From contig NZ_JACJTU010000039.1 of the NCBI RefSeq assembly GCF_014698835.1, positions 1 to 64,000 of the forward strand: DNA of 64,000 nucleotides. The letters run 5' to 3'. Source of the DNA: Nostoc paludosum FACHB-159. GTDB lineage: Bacteria > Cyanobacteriota > Cyanobacteriia > Cyanobacteriales > Nostocaceae. The notes beneath the pieces are model-generated. The model was given only the letters and a program-made list of their open reading frames with translations, made no database searches and was not told where the DNA came from. The translations under genes were made by a program, and so were the position numbers. Positions 34,824 to 42,377 of this stretch are shown in pieces. Within the stretch, counting starts at the first letter, position 1; every line of letters starts with the position of its first letter.

Positions 34824-35262
34824 TTTTGAGTATCCTTAAAACTTCTGCGTTGCTGGCGAAATCAATTGCTTTATAGTCGTCTAAGTTTTGTAAATTTAAG
34901 TTAGGATGGTACTGTAAGAGCAACTTGACGACTTCTGTCTTTCCGGCTGATGCTGCATACATTAAAACAGTTGCACCGTTATCATTTTGGTTATTAATGT
35001 TAATCTTGTGAGCCAGCAGCAAGTTAATTAAATCGTAGTGATTGCCAAAACAAGCAAACCATAAAGCATTATTGCGATCGCTATTTCGAGCATTGATATC
35101 CGCACCTGCATCAATCAGTTCTTTGACGACAGCATAGACACCCTCTCTCGTAGCCTTCATCAAAGCTGTATCGCCATTTTCACCTGGTTGATTCAACTCT
35201 TCAGGATTATAGCCTTTTGCTATTAACCATTGGGTTGTTGCTTCACTTAAACCTTGACTCAT
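34798..35262 (-). CDS. Ankyrin-repeat protein
   Basis: 154 aa with three to four ankyrin repeats (GDTALMKATREGVYAVVKELIDAGADINARN, DRNNALWFACFGNHYDLINLLL and NGATVLMYAASAGKTEVVKLLL, shown partly). Soluble protein-protein interaction module. Its 3' end overlaps the SagB-type start by 26 bases, so the two are translationally linked and may act together. Confidence 0.92.
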   Translation of the reverse strand: MSQGLSEATTQWLIAKGYNPEELNQPGENGDTALMKATREGVYAVVKELIDAGADINARNSDRNNALWFACFGNHYDLINLLLAHKININNQNDNGATVLMYAASAGKTEVVKLLLQYHPNLNLQNLDDYKAIDFASNAEVLRILKNATKQNIS

Positions 35263-35299
35263 AATTACTCTTCAAATCCCACAAATCTCACTAATTAAC

Positions 35300-35346
35300 A
35301 AGCAAAAATTTGCTTGCAAAACGTAATGGTGGGCTATGCCCACCAT
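35300..35346 (-). terminator. Tandem hairpins after the CBS-CP12 gene
   Basis: Palindrome agcaaaaatttgct at 35301-35314 and a perfect stem atggtgggc / gcccaccat at 35326-35346 with a 3-base loop. Located between the CBS-CP12 gene and the ankyrin gene, both on minus. Confidence 0.5.
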
Positions 35347-35434
35347 CATTTCACAAGCTATGTGATAGCCTAAATTTGAGCTTTTTGATTAGTAAATCAA
35401 TGCTCTAATTTGTGCTAATTGCCTAATAAGCCTA

Positions 35435-36031
35435 TTACGCAATAGCTACTAACTCTTCACAATCAGAGAATAATTCTCTTGCTGATTTTTCTGGTTTTGG
35501 TGCGCCATAAAAACCAGCTTCCGCTTCAAGTTCATCTACAAAATCCCAAGCTTCGATCGCTCGTTTAGAAAATGCACCATAATTAGCAGAAATTGAGCGA
35601 GCATTGGAAATAGCTTTTTGGAGTTCTTTGCGTAAGAATGTTAGTTTTGGTTTCTCTACAAAGTCACCTTTAGTGATAATATCAGTTACAGAAATAATAC
35701 CAAGTAATTCACCTTGAATCACAGGCGCACGCCACACACCAGTATTAGCAAATAACCGCGCAACATATTCCACATCGAGGTCAGGATTTACAACAATGCA
35801 GGGTTTACTCATTATTTCGTAGACATGCACCTTTTCAGGGTCTTTTCCATAAGCAACAACCTTGCTGGCTATATCCATCTCAGTAACCATACCGTAAGCA
35901 TCGCCACTGTGACGGGGTTCTACAACCAACGCCTGTAATTGCTTGAGCCTTAATAATCTAACTGCTTCAGCTACACTAGCCAAACCGCGAATAGTAGCTA
36001 CATCTTGAGTCATGATCTGTTTGGCTCTCAT
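35435..36031 (-). CDS. CBS-domain protein with C-terminal CP12 domain
   Basis: 198 aa. Two CBS motifs (about 1-60 and 70-125; MVTEMDIASKVV and IISVTDIITKGDF), which bind adenine nucleotides. The C-terminus (about 136-175) is CP12-like: AISNARSISANYGAF and the signature AWDFVDELEAEAGFY, matching the CP12 core AWD-x-VEEL. CP12 normally links GAPDH and phosphoribulokinase and switches the Calvin cycle. The Cys pairs of classic CP12 are missing (only Cys 78 and 191). CBS-CP12 fusions are known in cyanobacteria. Position between nif and hup genes suggests an energy-linked carbon switch in heterocysts; that is inference. Confidence 0.9.
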   Translation of the reverse strand: MRAKQIMTQDVATIRGLASVAEAVRLLRLKQLQALVVEPRHSGDAYGMVTEMDIASKVVAYGKDPEKVHVYEIMSKPCIVVNPDLDVEYVARLFANTGVWRAPVIQGELLGIISVTDIITKGDFVEKPKLTFLRKELQKAISNARSISANYGAFSKRAIEAWDFVDELEAEAGFYGAPKPEKSARELFSDCEELVAIA

Positions 36032-36787
36032 AATTGCTGCTCCTTAAATTCGTTGTTGCAAGTAAGCGAATTTGTTCTAAACTGCTGCAATTCTTCCCAA
36101 ACTGCATTGCTTAGTCTGCGCGGAACGCAAAGATGCTTAACTCAAATTCAAGTTGAATTCTGAGGAATTATATTTGCCGCCGTCAAAAGCGGTTACGGAA
36201 ATTAGACATACCTATTTCGATGTATTGAACCGATTTCACACCTTAATAAATCTGGCTAGTTTCTGCGAACTGACTTACGCTTTTTCCGTTGTTTTCGTGT
36301 TGAGTAAATCTTACTTCCTACCTATTTTTAGGCTTTACCAGAATTAAGAGAGGAATGTCTGAAATCACTCTGTAATCGCCTTTATTGAAGTCTAGGTTGA
36401 CTAGCAACAATTTAGCTTATCTATATATTATCACTATGATAAGTTTGAATTATGAATCATTTATAAAGATCCCCAGACATATTGAAGGAAAAATCTTAAA
36501 AAATTGTGAAAATACAGAAAGTTTGAGTATTTTTAATAGTCTTATTTTAGAAATTAGATTATTAGCAGATAGGTGATATAACTATGATATTGTACGCAAG
36601 TAACATCTAGCAATTAAATACCTTCATGTCAATAAAAAAAAGATAAAAGTCAACATTCCACAGATATATGCCAATAGACTTTGGTTGATTTTTCTTATAC
36701 CTTATTAAGAAACCCCAAAGAATTTGATTTTTTAAACATCATTTGCTACATTATTTGAGTATCCATAATAAAAGAAACACAAGAAAA
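36032..36787. promoter_or_regulatory. Divergent gap between CBS-CP12 and mop
   Basis: 756 bases holding the promoters of both genes. AT-rich from 36400. A short frame from ATG 36436 to 36576 (46 codons, IPRHIEGKILKNCENTES) may be a remnant but lacks a good binding site. No regulatory motif recognised with confidence. Confidence 0.45.
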
Positions 36788-36997
36788 ATGGAAATTAGCG
36801 CTCGTAATTCTCTCAAAGGTACCGTTAAAAAAGTTGTACCTGGTTCAGTTAACACTGAAGTAACTCTAGAACTAGCACCAGGGGTAGAGCTAGTGTCAAT
36901 CATCACAAAATCATCAGCAGAAAAGCTGGGACTTGCAGAAGGTAAAACAGCTTATGCAGTTATTAAATCATCAGATGTATTAGTTGCTGTTGAATAA
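36788..36997 (+). CDS. mop: Molybdenum-pterin/molybdate-binding Mop protein
   Basis: 69 aa from ATG 36788 (MEISARNSLKGTVKKVV). Single Mop/molbindin fold: SARNSLKGTV, GSVNTEVTLELAPGVELVSIIT, SSAEKLGLAEGKTAYAVIKSSDVLVAV in pieces. Such proteins oligomerise and store molybdate, fitting the Mo need of nitrogenase next door. A strong hairpin follows at 37052. Confidence 0.92.
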   Translation: MEISARNSLKGTVKKVVPGSVNTEVTLELAPGVELVSIITKSSAEKLGLAEGKTAYAVIKSSDVLVAVE

Positions 36998-37051
36998 AAA
37001 ATATCCAATTTGCTTCTGATACCAAATTGCATTCATAATCTATAAATTAGT

Positions 37052-37090
37052 GACCTCACTCCTAAAATTAGTTAACAAAGGAGTGAGGTC
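37052..37090. terminator. Strong bidirectional terminator
   Basis: Perfect 12-base stem gacctcactcct / aggagtgaggtc around a 15-base loop, followed by aaaaattt. Between convergent mop (plus) and the FeoA-domain gene (minus). Confidence 0.75.
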
Positions 37091-37102
37091 AAAAATTTAT
37101 TA

Positions 37103-37180
37103 GTAGGGTGTGTTGTCGCGAAGCGCAACGCACCTTGAATTGTTGGTGTTGGCGGTGGCGGTGCGTTAGCCTACAATTTG
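37103..37180. repeat. Dispersed tagggtgtgttgtcgc repeat
   Basis: The same unit (tagggtgtgttgtcgc, then aagcgcaacgcacc) occurs at 49010-49041 and a shorter form at 52455. It holds an inverted pair (gtgcgttgcgct type) and is an intergenic repeat. Confidence 0.6.
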
Positions 37181-37202
37181 CCGTATTTTTATTACAAATA
37201 AT

Positions 37203-37454
37203 TTAATGATGAATTATTCTAATATAAATAGCACGGGCAGTTTCTATATCTACTGATAAAGAAGTGTTTTCTACTTTAATAATTAACGAGGGAAACCTTT
37301 GTTGTACAATGATAGATTTTCCTGGTATTATACCCTTGGATATCAGCTTGTTTAAAATTGTTTCATCTTCAATTTTGCAGAAACTGATAATTCCTTGCTC
37401 TCCCACTCCCAATAATTCTAAGGAGCAGCCAATCACTCTAAAAGGTGTAAACAC
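37203..37454 (-). CDS. FeoA-domain protein
   Basis: 83 aa, single FeoA (SH3-like) domain: GVGEQGIISFCKIEDETILNKLISKGIIPG and IIVQQRFPSLIIKVENTSLSVDIETARAIYI in pieces. FeoA domains regulate FeoB or act in DtxR-type regulators; here it is free-standing, about 200 bases downstream of fdxH on the same strand. A FeoA-like gene beside fdxH is known from other Nostocales nif regions and probably helps iron supply for nitrogenase; the exact role is unknown. Confidence 0.88.
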   Translation of the reverse strand: MFTPFRVIGCSLELLGVGEQGIISFCKIEDETILNKLISKGIIPGKSIIVQQRFPSLIIKVENTSLSVDIETARAIYIRIIHH

Positions 37455-37560
37455 AAATCAATTATTAATAATGAATGATGAACTATGAAAATGAAGGATA
37501 AAGTATATTTTTATCCTTCATTTTTGTTTACAGCTTATTTCACGTCAATGAAGTACACGG

Positions 37561-37588
37561 GTAAGGGCGTATAGCTATGCGCCCTTAC
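37561..37588. terminator. Near-palindrome after fdxH
   Basis: 28-base near-palindrome gtaagggcg...cgcccttac with one mismatched pair, 67 bases after the fdxH stop. Related to the repeat at 20990. A likely transcript end or processing site of the nif operon. Confidence 0.5.
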
Positions 37589-37654
37589 GATTATCTGTAC
37601 CTCACTGCTTTACAATGTGCTGTAATTGCTAAGAACAGCAATCAAAGTAAAGGT

Positions 37655-37954
37655 TTAAACCAAATACGCTTCTTGATGTGTTTTAATTGTGCAATTAGAA
37701 CGAGGATAGGTTACACAAAGTAAAGCGTATCCTTTAGAAACCTGCTCGTCATCTAGGAAGTTTTGATCGTCTTGATTAATTTCACCTTCAACAACCTTGC
37801 CAACACAGCTAGAGCAAGAACCTGCATGACAAGAGAAGGGCAACTCAATACCATTTTCTTCTGCTGCTTCTAAGATAGTAGTCTCTTCGTCAACTTCAAT
37901 TGTGGCGTCGATGTCTTCTTTTTTGTTGATTAATCTAACTTGGTAGGTAGCCAT
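37655..37954 (-). CDS. fdxH: Heterocyst [2Fe-2S] ferredoxin
   Basis: 99 aa plant-type ferredoxin. Cluster ligands in CHAGSCSSC plus the distal Cys in LLCVTYP. It is the electron donor to nitrogenase reductase in heterocysts. Assignment to FdxH over photosynthetic PetF rests on position (after hesB in the nif cluster) and the family-type sequence. A gaggag site precedes the ATG. Last gene of the hesA-hesB-fdxH group. Confidence 0.95.
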   Translation of the reverse strand: MATYQVRLINKKEDIDATIEVDEETTILEAAEENGIELPFSCHAGSCSSCVGKVVEGEINQDDQNFLDDEQVSKGYALLCVTYPRSNCTIKTHQEAYLV

Positions 37955-38055
37955 TTTCCGATTCTCCTCAAACGTTATACAATTAGGATTAATTTCCGAA
38001 AATTTTGAGTCAACTTATCGCTGTGCAATGCGATCGCCTAACACTGACAATGGTG

Positions 38056-38427
38056 TTAGCTGCAAGGTACACCAGTAGGCGTACAGTCACCTGTTTTGAA
38101 AGACTTTCCACAACCGCAGTTCTCAGTTGCATTGGGGTTGATGAACTTAAAGCCGCTTTCCATCACACCCTCAACGAAGTCAACAATAACTCCTTCTAAT
38201 AACGGCGCACTTTTGGCGTCAACGTAAACCAGCACTTTGCCTTGCTGGATTACCAAATCGTCTGGTTGGGGTTTGTTAGTGATATCCATTGCATATTCGT
38301 AGCCACTGCAACCACCATCTTTGACAGAGAAGCGGACACCTTTAGTTGCGCCATTAGCGTCGGGTGCGGAACCTCTAAGAAATGCCCACAGATGAAATTC
38401 TGCTTTTTCTGATAAAGTTACAGACAT
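38056..38427 (-). CDS. hesB: HesB/IscA-type iron-sulfur carrier
   Basis: 123 aa A-type carrier with the three conserved cysteines: VKDGGCSGYEY and ENCGCGKSF. It delivers or stores Fe-S clusters for nitrogenase assembly. The extension after CGCG (KTGDCTPTGVPCS) adds two further Cys, as in other nif-associated HesB proteins. It starts at an aggag site, 92 bases after hesA, and precedes fdxH. Confidence 0.95.
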   Translation of the reverse strand: MSVTLSEKAEFHLWAFLRGSAPDANGATKGVRFSVKDGGCSGYEYAMDITNKPQPDDLVIQQGKVLVYVDAKSAPLLEGVIVDFVEGVMESGFKFINPNATENCGCGKSFKTGDCTPTGVPCS

Positions 38428-38519
38428 TAGATCTCCTGATTTATTGTTTGTCCGTTGTCATTAGTCCTTTGTCATTTGCCCTTTGCTTTCTTACTAATGA
38501 CCAATGACTAATGACGAAA

Positions 38520-39323
38520 TTAGCTATTTTGTGCAATACCGCTGGCTTCCATTGAATTGGGTTGAGCGTATCTCCAGGGCGCACTATTACCGCATACTGG
38601 ACAAGAGCGATCGCGGTAAGAACGGCGCTTAGCAAATTCCAATCTGCTCAAGTCCATAGTTAGCAATTGCGACAATAAAGGCTGACTAAACCCAGTAATC
38701 AACTTAATCGCCTCCAGCGCGGTTAAACAAGCCAGCGTTCCAGAAACAGCGCCTAGAACTGAAAAGCCGCGCCGATCCCAATCAGGCTTTTCTGGAAACA
38801 GACAGGACAAACAAGGAGTCACACCAGGAATAATCGTTGTCAGGTAAGCTTCCATCCCGTCCATTGCAGCTTCCACCATTGGCTTACGCCAGCGCACGCA
38901 AGCTTCATTTAACAAATTGCGCTCCGTAAAATTATGGGCACAATCAAGAGCCATATCAGCGGATTGCACCAACGCGTCCACATTTTCCGGGGTGATATAA
39001 TCATGAACTGCTTCCACCTGGACATCAGGATTGATTGCATCCAGAGTTTCCTTAGCTTTGAATACCCTTGGCTTACCTACCCAATCGTCCGTCATCAAAA
39101 CCTGACGATTCATATCATCCAGCCGCAAGTCACCACCCCGGACTAGGATTAGCCGCCCAACGCCCGCTACTGCTAAGTAAAGCGCCGCCGTACCGCCCAA
39201 TCCTCCCACACCCGTAACCAAAACCGTTGCTGACTTTAGGCGCTTCTGTGCTGCTTCGCCAAAATTAGGCAGCATCATTTGGCGACGATAGCGTTCTAAT
39301 TCGGTAGGCGTTAGGTTTACCAA
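38520..39323 (-). CDS. hesA: HesA (ThiF/MoeB-like adenylyltransferase)
   Basis: 267 aa. E1-like nucleotide loop GVGGLGGTAALYLA, DDMNRQVLM, and zinc Cys pairs CLSC and CPVC. HesA resembles MoeB/ThiF and is found in nif clusters of cyanobacteria and Frankia, probably acting in metal-cofactor (molybdenum or sulfur) handling. It lies 10 bases downstream of nifW. Confidence 0.95.
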   Translation of the reverse strand: MVNLTPTELERYRRQMMLPNFGEAAQKRLKSATVLVTGVGGLGGTAALYLAVAGVGRLILVRGGDLRLDDMNRQVLMTDDWVGKPRVFKAKETLDAINPDVQVEAVHDYITPENVDALVQSADMALDCAHNFTERNLLNEACVRWRKPMVEAAMDGMEAYLTTIIPGVTPCLSCLFPEKPDWDRRGFSVLGAVSGTLACLTALEAIKLITGFSQPLLSQLLTMDLSRLEFAKRRSYRDRSCPVCGNSAPWRYAQPNSMEASGIAQNS

Positions 39324-39333
39324 TTTATACCTC

Positions 39334-39651
39334 CTAATCAGAAGTGAGTTCTGTCAGTGTGACTACATTTTTCGGCTTGTCGTTAAACACTTTGAACAAC
39401 TTTTGTTCGTGTGGTGTTGACTCGATAAATACCTGATAAGCTTTTTGCAAAGCTACAGAATATTGATTCAGCCTTTCTTCTGCACTCAAATCAGGAGAAT
39501 TATCATCAACTTCCTTGATGTATTGCGAAAACTTTTTCAAAATATGTAAACGATTTACATTTACAAATTGTTGGTCGTAAGGCAAATTAAAGAATTGCAA
39601 AAATTCTTCTGCATCTACAAGTTTCTTGAATTCTTCCAAAGTTCCAGTCAT
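39334..39651 (-). CDS. nifW: Nitrogenase stabilising protein NifW
   Basis: 105 aa, typical length. NifW-family sequence: LKKFSQYI, AEEFLQFFNLPYDQQFVNVNRLHILKKF (partly quoted), AYQVFIESTPHEQKLFKVF. It protects or helps assemble the MoFe protein. It overlaps the DUF683 gene by 4 bases and lies just before hesA. Confidence 0.95.
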   Translation of the reverse strand: MTGTLEEFKKLVDAEEFLQFFNLPYDQQFVNVNRLHILKKFSQYIKEVDDNSPDLSAEERLNQYSVALQKAYQVFIESTPHEQKLFKVFNDKPKNVVTLTELTSD

Positions 39652-39866
39652 TTAGCGTTCTCCAATTCTTTCAGCTGTTGCTTAAGTTCATCTAACTGAC
39701 GAAAGATTTCATAAGTTGCAGCTGCAACATCCATAAGTTGTTTGTAATCTGTTGGTAAACCTTCCGCTAAATCATGCAGATCCATCTTCATCTGACCTGC
39801 CTTACTATTCAGCCGTCTAATTTGTCCCTTCAGTTCTTCAATTTTCGTTTCTTCCGCTTGCACCAT
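39648..39866 (-). CDS. NifX-associated DUF683 protein
   Basis: 72 aa from ATG 39866, which has aagggg 6 bases upstream; a TTG two codons earlier is less likely. A coiled-coil, all-helical small protein (KIEELKGQIRRLNSKAGQMK, EIFRQLDELKQQLKELENA). Matches the nif-cluster DUF683/CCE_0567 family, a small Rop-like helical protein of unknown role. The last 4 bases overlap nifW. Confidence 0.92.
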   Translation of the reverse strand: MVQAEETKIEELKGQIRRLNSKAGQMKMDLHDLAEGLPTDYKQLMDVAAATYEIFRQLDELKQQLKELENAK

Positions 39867-39888
39867 CAGCAACCCCTTATTTTTAAAG

Positions 39889-40109
39889 TTAGGAGTTAAG
39901 AGTGAGGAGTGAAGAGTTGGGAGTTAGGAGTGAAGAGTTGGGAGTTAGGAGTTAGGAGTGAGGAGTTAGGAATTAAGAGTTACGAGTTAATGATTTACCT
40001 AACTATTAACCGATAACTCAGTATTTATCAATCCTAACTGATAACTCCTAACTTATAATTCATAACTCCTAACTCATAATTCATAACTCCTAACTCCTAA
40101 CTCTTAACT
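39889..40109. repeat. Large foldback tandem array inside the nif operon
   Basis: The left half (39889-39985) is many copies of gagttag / gagtgag / gagttgg. The right half (40010-40109) is the complementary actccta units. The two halves can form one long imperfect hairpin of about 90 bases per arm between the DUF269 stop and the DUF683 start. Confidence 0.85.
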
Positions 40110-40111
40110 TT

Positions 40112-40588
40112 TTATATTTTTCCTACTTCCGGGAACCGCTTCACCAAATCAATACCTTTTTGGACGTAGCTTTCTCCCTCTTCGGCCAATTTCTCCAGCG
40201 AATCAAAGCCAAATCTTTGAGCATCGCGTAAAGTTTTTACAGCTAACAAAAGACGACCAGAAAATACCAACGCCCAGCCAAATCCCTCATGACTCAAATC
40301 AATCACAACTTGAGAAATTAAGCCTGTTTCCTGTTCAATCCCAGCAGCTACAGCTCGAAAAAATGCCATAATCCGAGCTTGAGTTATTGGATCTACTTCA
40401 CCTTCAACGGAAATTTCCCGTTTCTTTTGTTTGGTAACAATAAAGGGTTTGAGAATTAACTCATCCGACCAACTACGATAAACTCCATAGCTATCTTGAC
40501 CCCGAATCTGTTTGATTAATACCTTAATAAAAGGCGAGTTCAAGACTTCAGCGGCAGCAGTTCCGTTCACACTATTATTTATAGTCAT
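40112..40588 (-). CDS. NifX-associated nitrogen fixation protein (DUF269)
   Basis: 158 aa, matching the nif-cluster DUF269 family that always accompanies nifX. Recognisable core: SPFIKVLIKQIRGQDSYGVY, ITQARIMAFFRAVAAGIEQETG, LSHEGFGWALVFSGRLL. Exact biochemical role unknown. Its start overlaps the nifX stop by 4 bases (ATGA-type coupling). A long foldback repeat begins right after its stop. Confidence 0.94.
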   Translation of the reverse strand: MTINNSVNGTAAAEVLNSPFIKVLIKQIRGQDSYGVYRSWSDELILKPFIVTKQKKREISVEGEVDPITQARIMAFFRAVAAGIEQETGLISQVVIDLSHEGFGWALVFSGRLLLAVKTLRDAQRFGFDSLEKLAEEGESYVQKGIDLVKRFPEVGKI

Positions 40589-40998
40589 ACTGTTGCTTCG
40601 TCTCCAACTTCATCTGTAAAGTTTGAAGGTTTTTGTTGTAAAGCTTTACGCAACCAAGGTGGAGGATTACCCTTGAGGGTTTGTACTAATTTATTTAGCA
40701 CTTCGCTAATTTCTTCTTCTTCCGATCGCGCCTTCACTGGGGTAACACCTTTTTTGATTAACCGAGCCGCAGCACTGCCACCAATTGCTGTTACATAAAC
40801 AATGGTACAATCGCCTAATGCTTCCAGTTTTGGTGTGATTTTATCTTCATTTCCATCTTCTTTGAGTTCGCCTTCAAAGTTGAGGGTTTCGACAAAATGA
40901 TATCCCTCATCGGAAATTTCATAAACATCAATTAATCTTGCCCATCCAAAATGAGCATTAATATGAACTCGGTCACTCGTAGTGAAGGCAATTTTCAT
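40585..40998 (-). CDS. nifX: NifX, nitrogenase cofactor carrier
   Basis: 137 aa from ATG 40998 (MKIAFTTSDRVHINAHFGWA), with an aggag site; the 15 extra upstream codons are not typical. Dinitrogenase iron-molybdenum cofactor-binding fold (VYVTAIGGSAAARLIKKGVTPVK). It binds FeMo-co precursors between NifB and NifEN. 41 bases after nifN. Confidence 0.95.
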   Translation of the reverse strand: MKIAFTTSDRVHINAHFGWARLIDVYEISDEGYHFVETLNFEGELKEDGNEDKITPKLEALGDCTIVYVTAIGGSAAARLIKKGVTPVKARSEEEEISEVLNKLVQTLKGNPPPWLRKALQQKPSNFTDEVGDEATV

Positions 40999-41039
40999 CG
41001 TATTTCTCCTCTTTAAAATTGTGAATTCTGACTCATTCT

Positions 41040-42377
41040 TCAAAAATCAGCGCCCACAATTCCTAATTCTTGTAACTTCTTAACTCTTGTTTCTTCTGCC
41101 TCTAAAAAGAGGTTGCCAATGCCATACAGAAGTTCCATTGTGCCTCTATAACCAACTTTGGTAAATTGACCATTACCTAAGCGGTCATAAATGGGCAATC
41201 CCAGGCGATAAAGAGGAACATTAAGGCGTTTGGCGATCGCACCGACATTTGAGTTACCAATTAGCAAATCCGAACCTGCTGCTAAACCCTCAAAGTCTTC
41301 TAAATCGCCGATGGTAATACTTTTAACTGGGAGTTTTTCGAGTAAAGGCGATCGCGTTGTCGTCACCGCAGCATGAATCTGCGCTCCCATTGATTGCAGA
41401 AAATGGACTGTTGACCACAATAAATCGGGTTCCAGTGCTAAAGAAACTCGCTTCGCACCAAAATAAAAGTGCGTGTCTAACATCGCATCTTGCAACTGAC
41501 GACGTTGGCGACGGTATTTTTCCGGTACGCTATTACCGCTGAGAACCGCCAATGCTTGGAGAAACTCGTCTACTGGTTCTAATCCAGTCACTTCTCCAAA
41601 CACTTCGTAAGGCGTGCCAAATCTTTCTTCCAAAATCTTGGCTGCACCGCGCATACTCTCGCCTAAAGCCAAGGTGAAAGCAGAACAACCAACTTCTCGT
41701 AGCTGTTTTAAGGTAGTTCCGCTAACTGTAACCGCGCTGTAGTTATCTTCCAAGTGTCCATCAAGGGAAGCGCCAATATCAGGTACAAAGATAGGCACCA
41801 AGCCAAAAGCCGTCACCATCTCTTTGATTTCCTGGACATCGCCTGGCGTAAAAGCAGCACTCGGCAAAATCGTTACTTGTTCGGTTTTGATTCCACCTGC
41901 GCGGGGAATTTCCTTAACTATGCTTTCCACAGCGACGGCAAAACCATCTTGCAACGCACCTTTAAAATCGGGAGTCGGGGCAAAAATAATCGCTAAATCA
42001 TTCAATTCTGGATGGCGATCGCGGATTTCCTTGAGAAAACCTTCAATGTCATCTCCTCTAGTTTCCGTCAATCCAGTGGTACATAAACCAATAATTTCTG
42101 GTTTAGCCTTTTCCACCAAAGTCAGAATTGCCTGTTCCACATTTTCTTCGCCACCCAAAATCGTAGTGACTTCCGTCATCGCAGTGGTAGCCAAGGGAAT
42201 CGCTTCCCGGAAATGCCGCACCAGGACAACTTTAGCGAAAGCAGTACAACCTTGAGAACCGTGGAATAAAGGCATCGTCCCCTTCAATCCCAGAAAAGCT
42301 AAAGACGCGCCTAAAGCTTGGCTTTGCTTGAGAGGATTAACCGTCAGTGATTTGTTAGAAACAGTAACGATCGCCAT
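41040..42377 (-). CDS. nifN: Nitrogenase cofactor biosynthesis protein NifN
   Basis: 445 aa, beta subunit of the NifEN scaffold on which FeMo-co matures. NifK-like sequence near the N-terminus, GASLAFLGLKGTMPLFHGSQGCTAF, then RHFREAIPLATTAMTE and CTTGLTETRGDD. The start codon directly follows the nifE stop codon with no gap, so the two are translated together. Confidence 0.97.
   Translation of the reverse strand: MAIVTVSNKSLTVNPLKQSQALGASLAFLGLKGTMPLFHGSQGCTAFAKVVLVRHFREAIPLATTAMTEVTTILGGEENVEQAILTLVEKAKPEIIGLCTTGLTETRGDDIEGFLKEIRDRHPELNDLAIIFAPTPDFKGALQDGFAVAVESIVKEIPRAGGIKTEQVTILPSAAFTPGDVQEIKEMVTAFGLVPIFVPDIGASLDGHLEDNYSAVTVSGTTLKQLREVGCSAFTLALGESMRGAAKILEERFGTPYEVFGEVTGLEPVDEFLQALAVLSGNSVPEKYRRQRRQLQDAMLDTHFYFGAKRVSLALEPDLLWSTVHFLQSMGAQIHAAVTTTRSPLLEKLPVKSITIGDLEDFEGLAAGSDLLIGNSNVGAIAKRLNVPLYRLGLPIYDRLGNGQFTKVGYRGTMELLYGIGNLFLEAEETRVKKLQELGIVGADF

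Noticed and set aside
36153..36347. 64-codon frame in the CBS-CP12/mop gap
   Set aside because: No ribosome site and no recognisable composition; likely chance in a promoter region.
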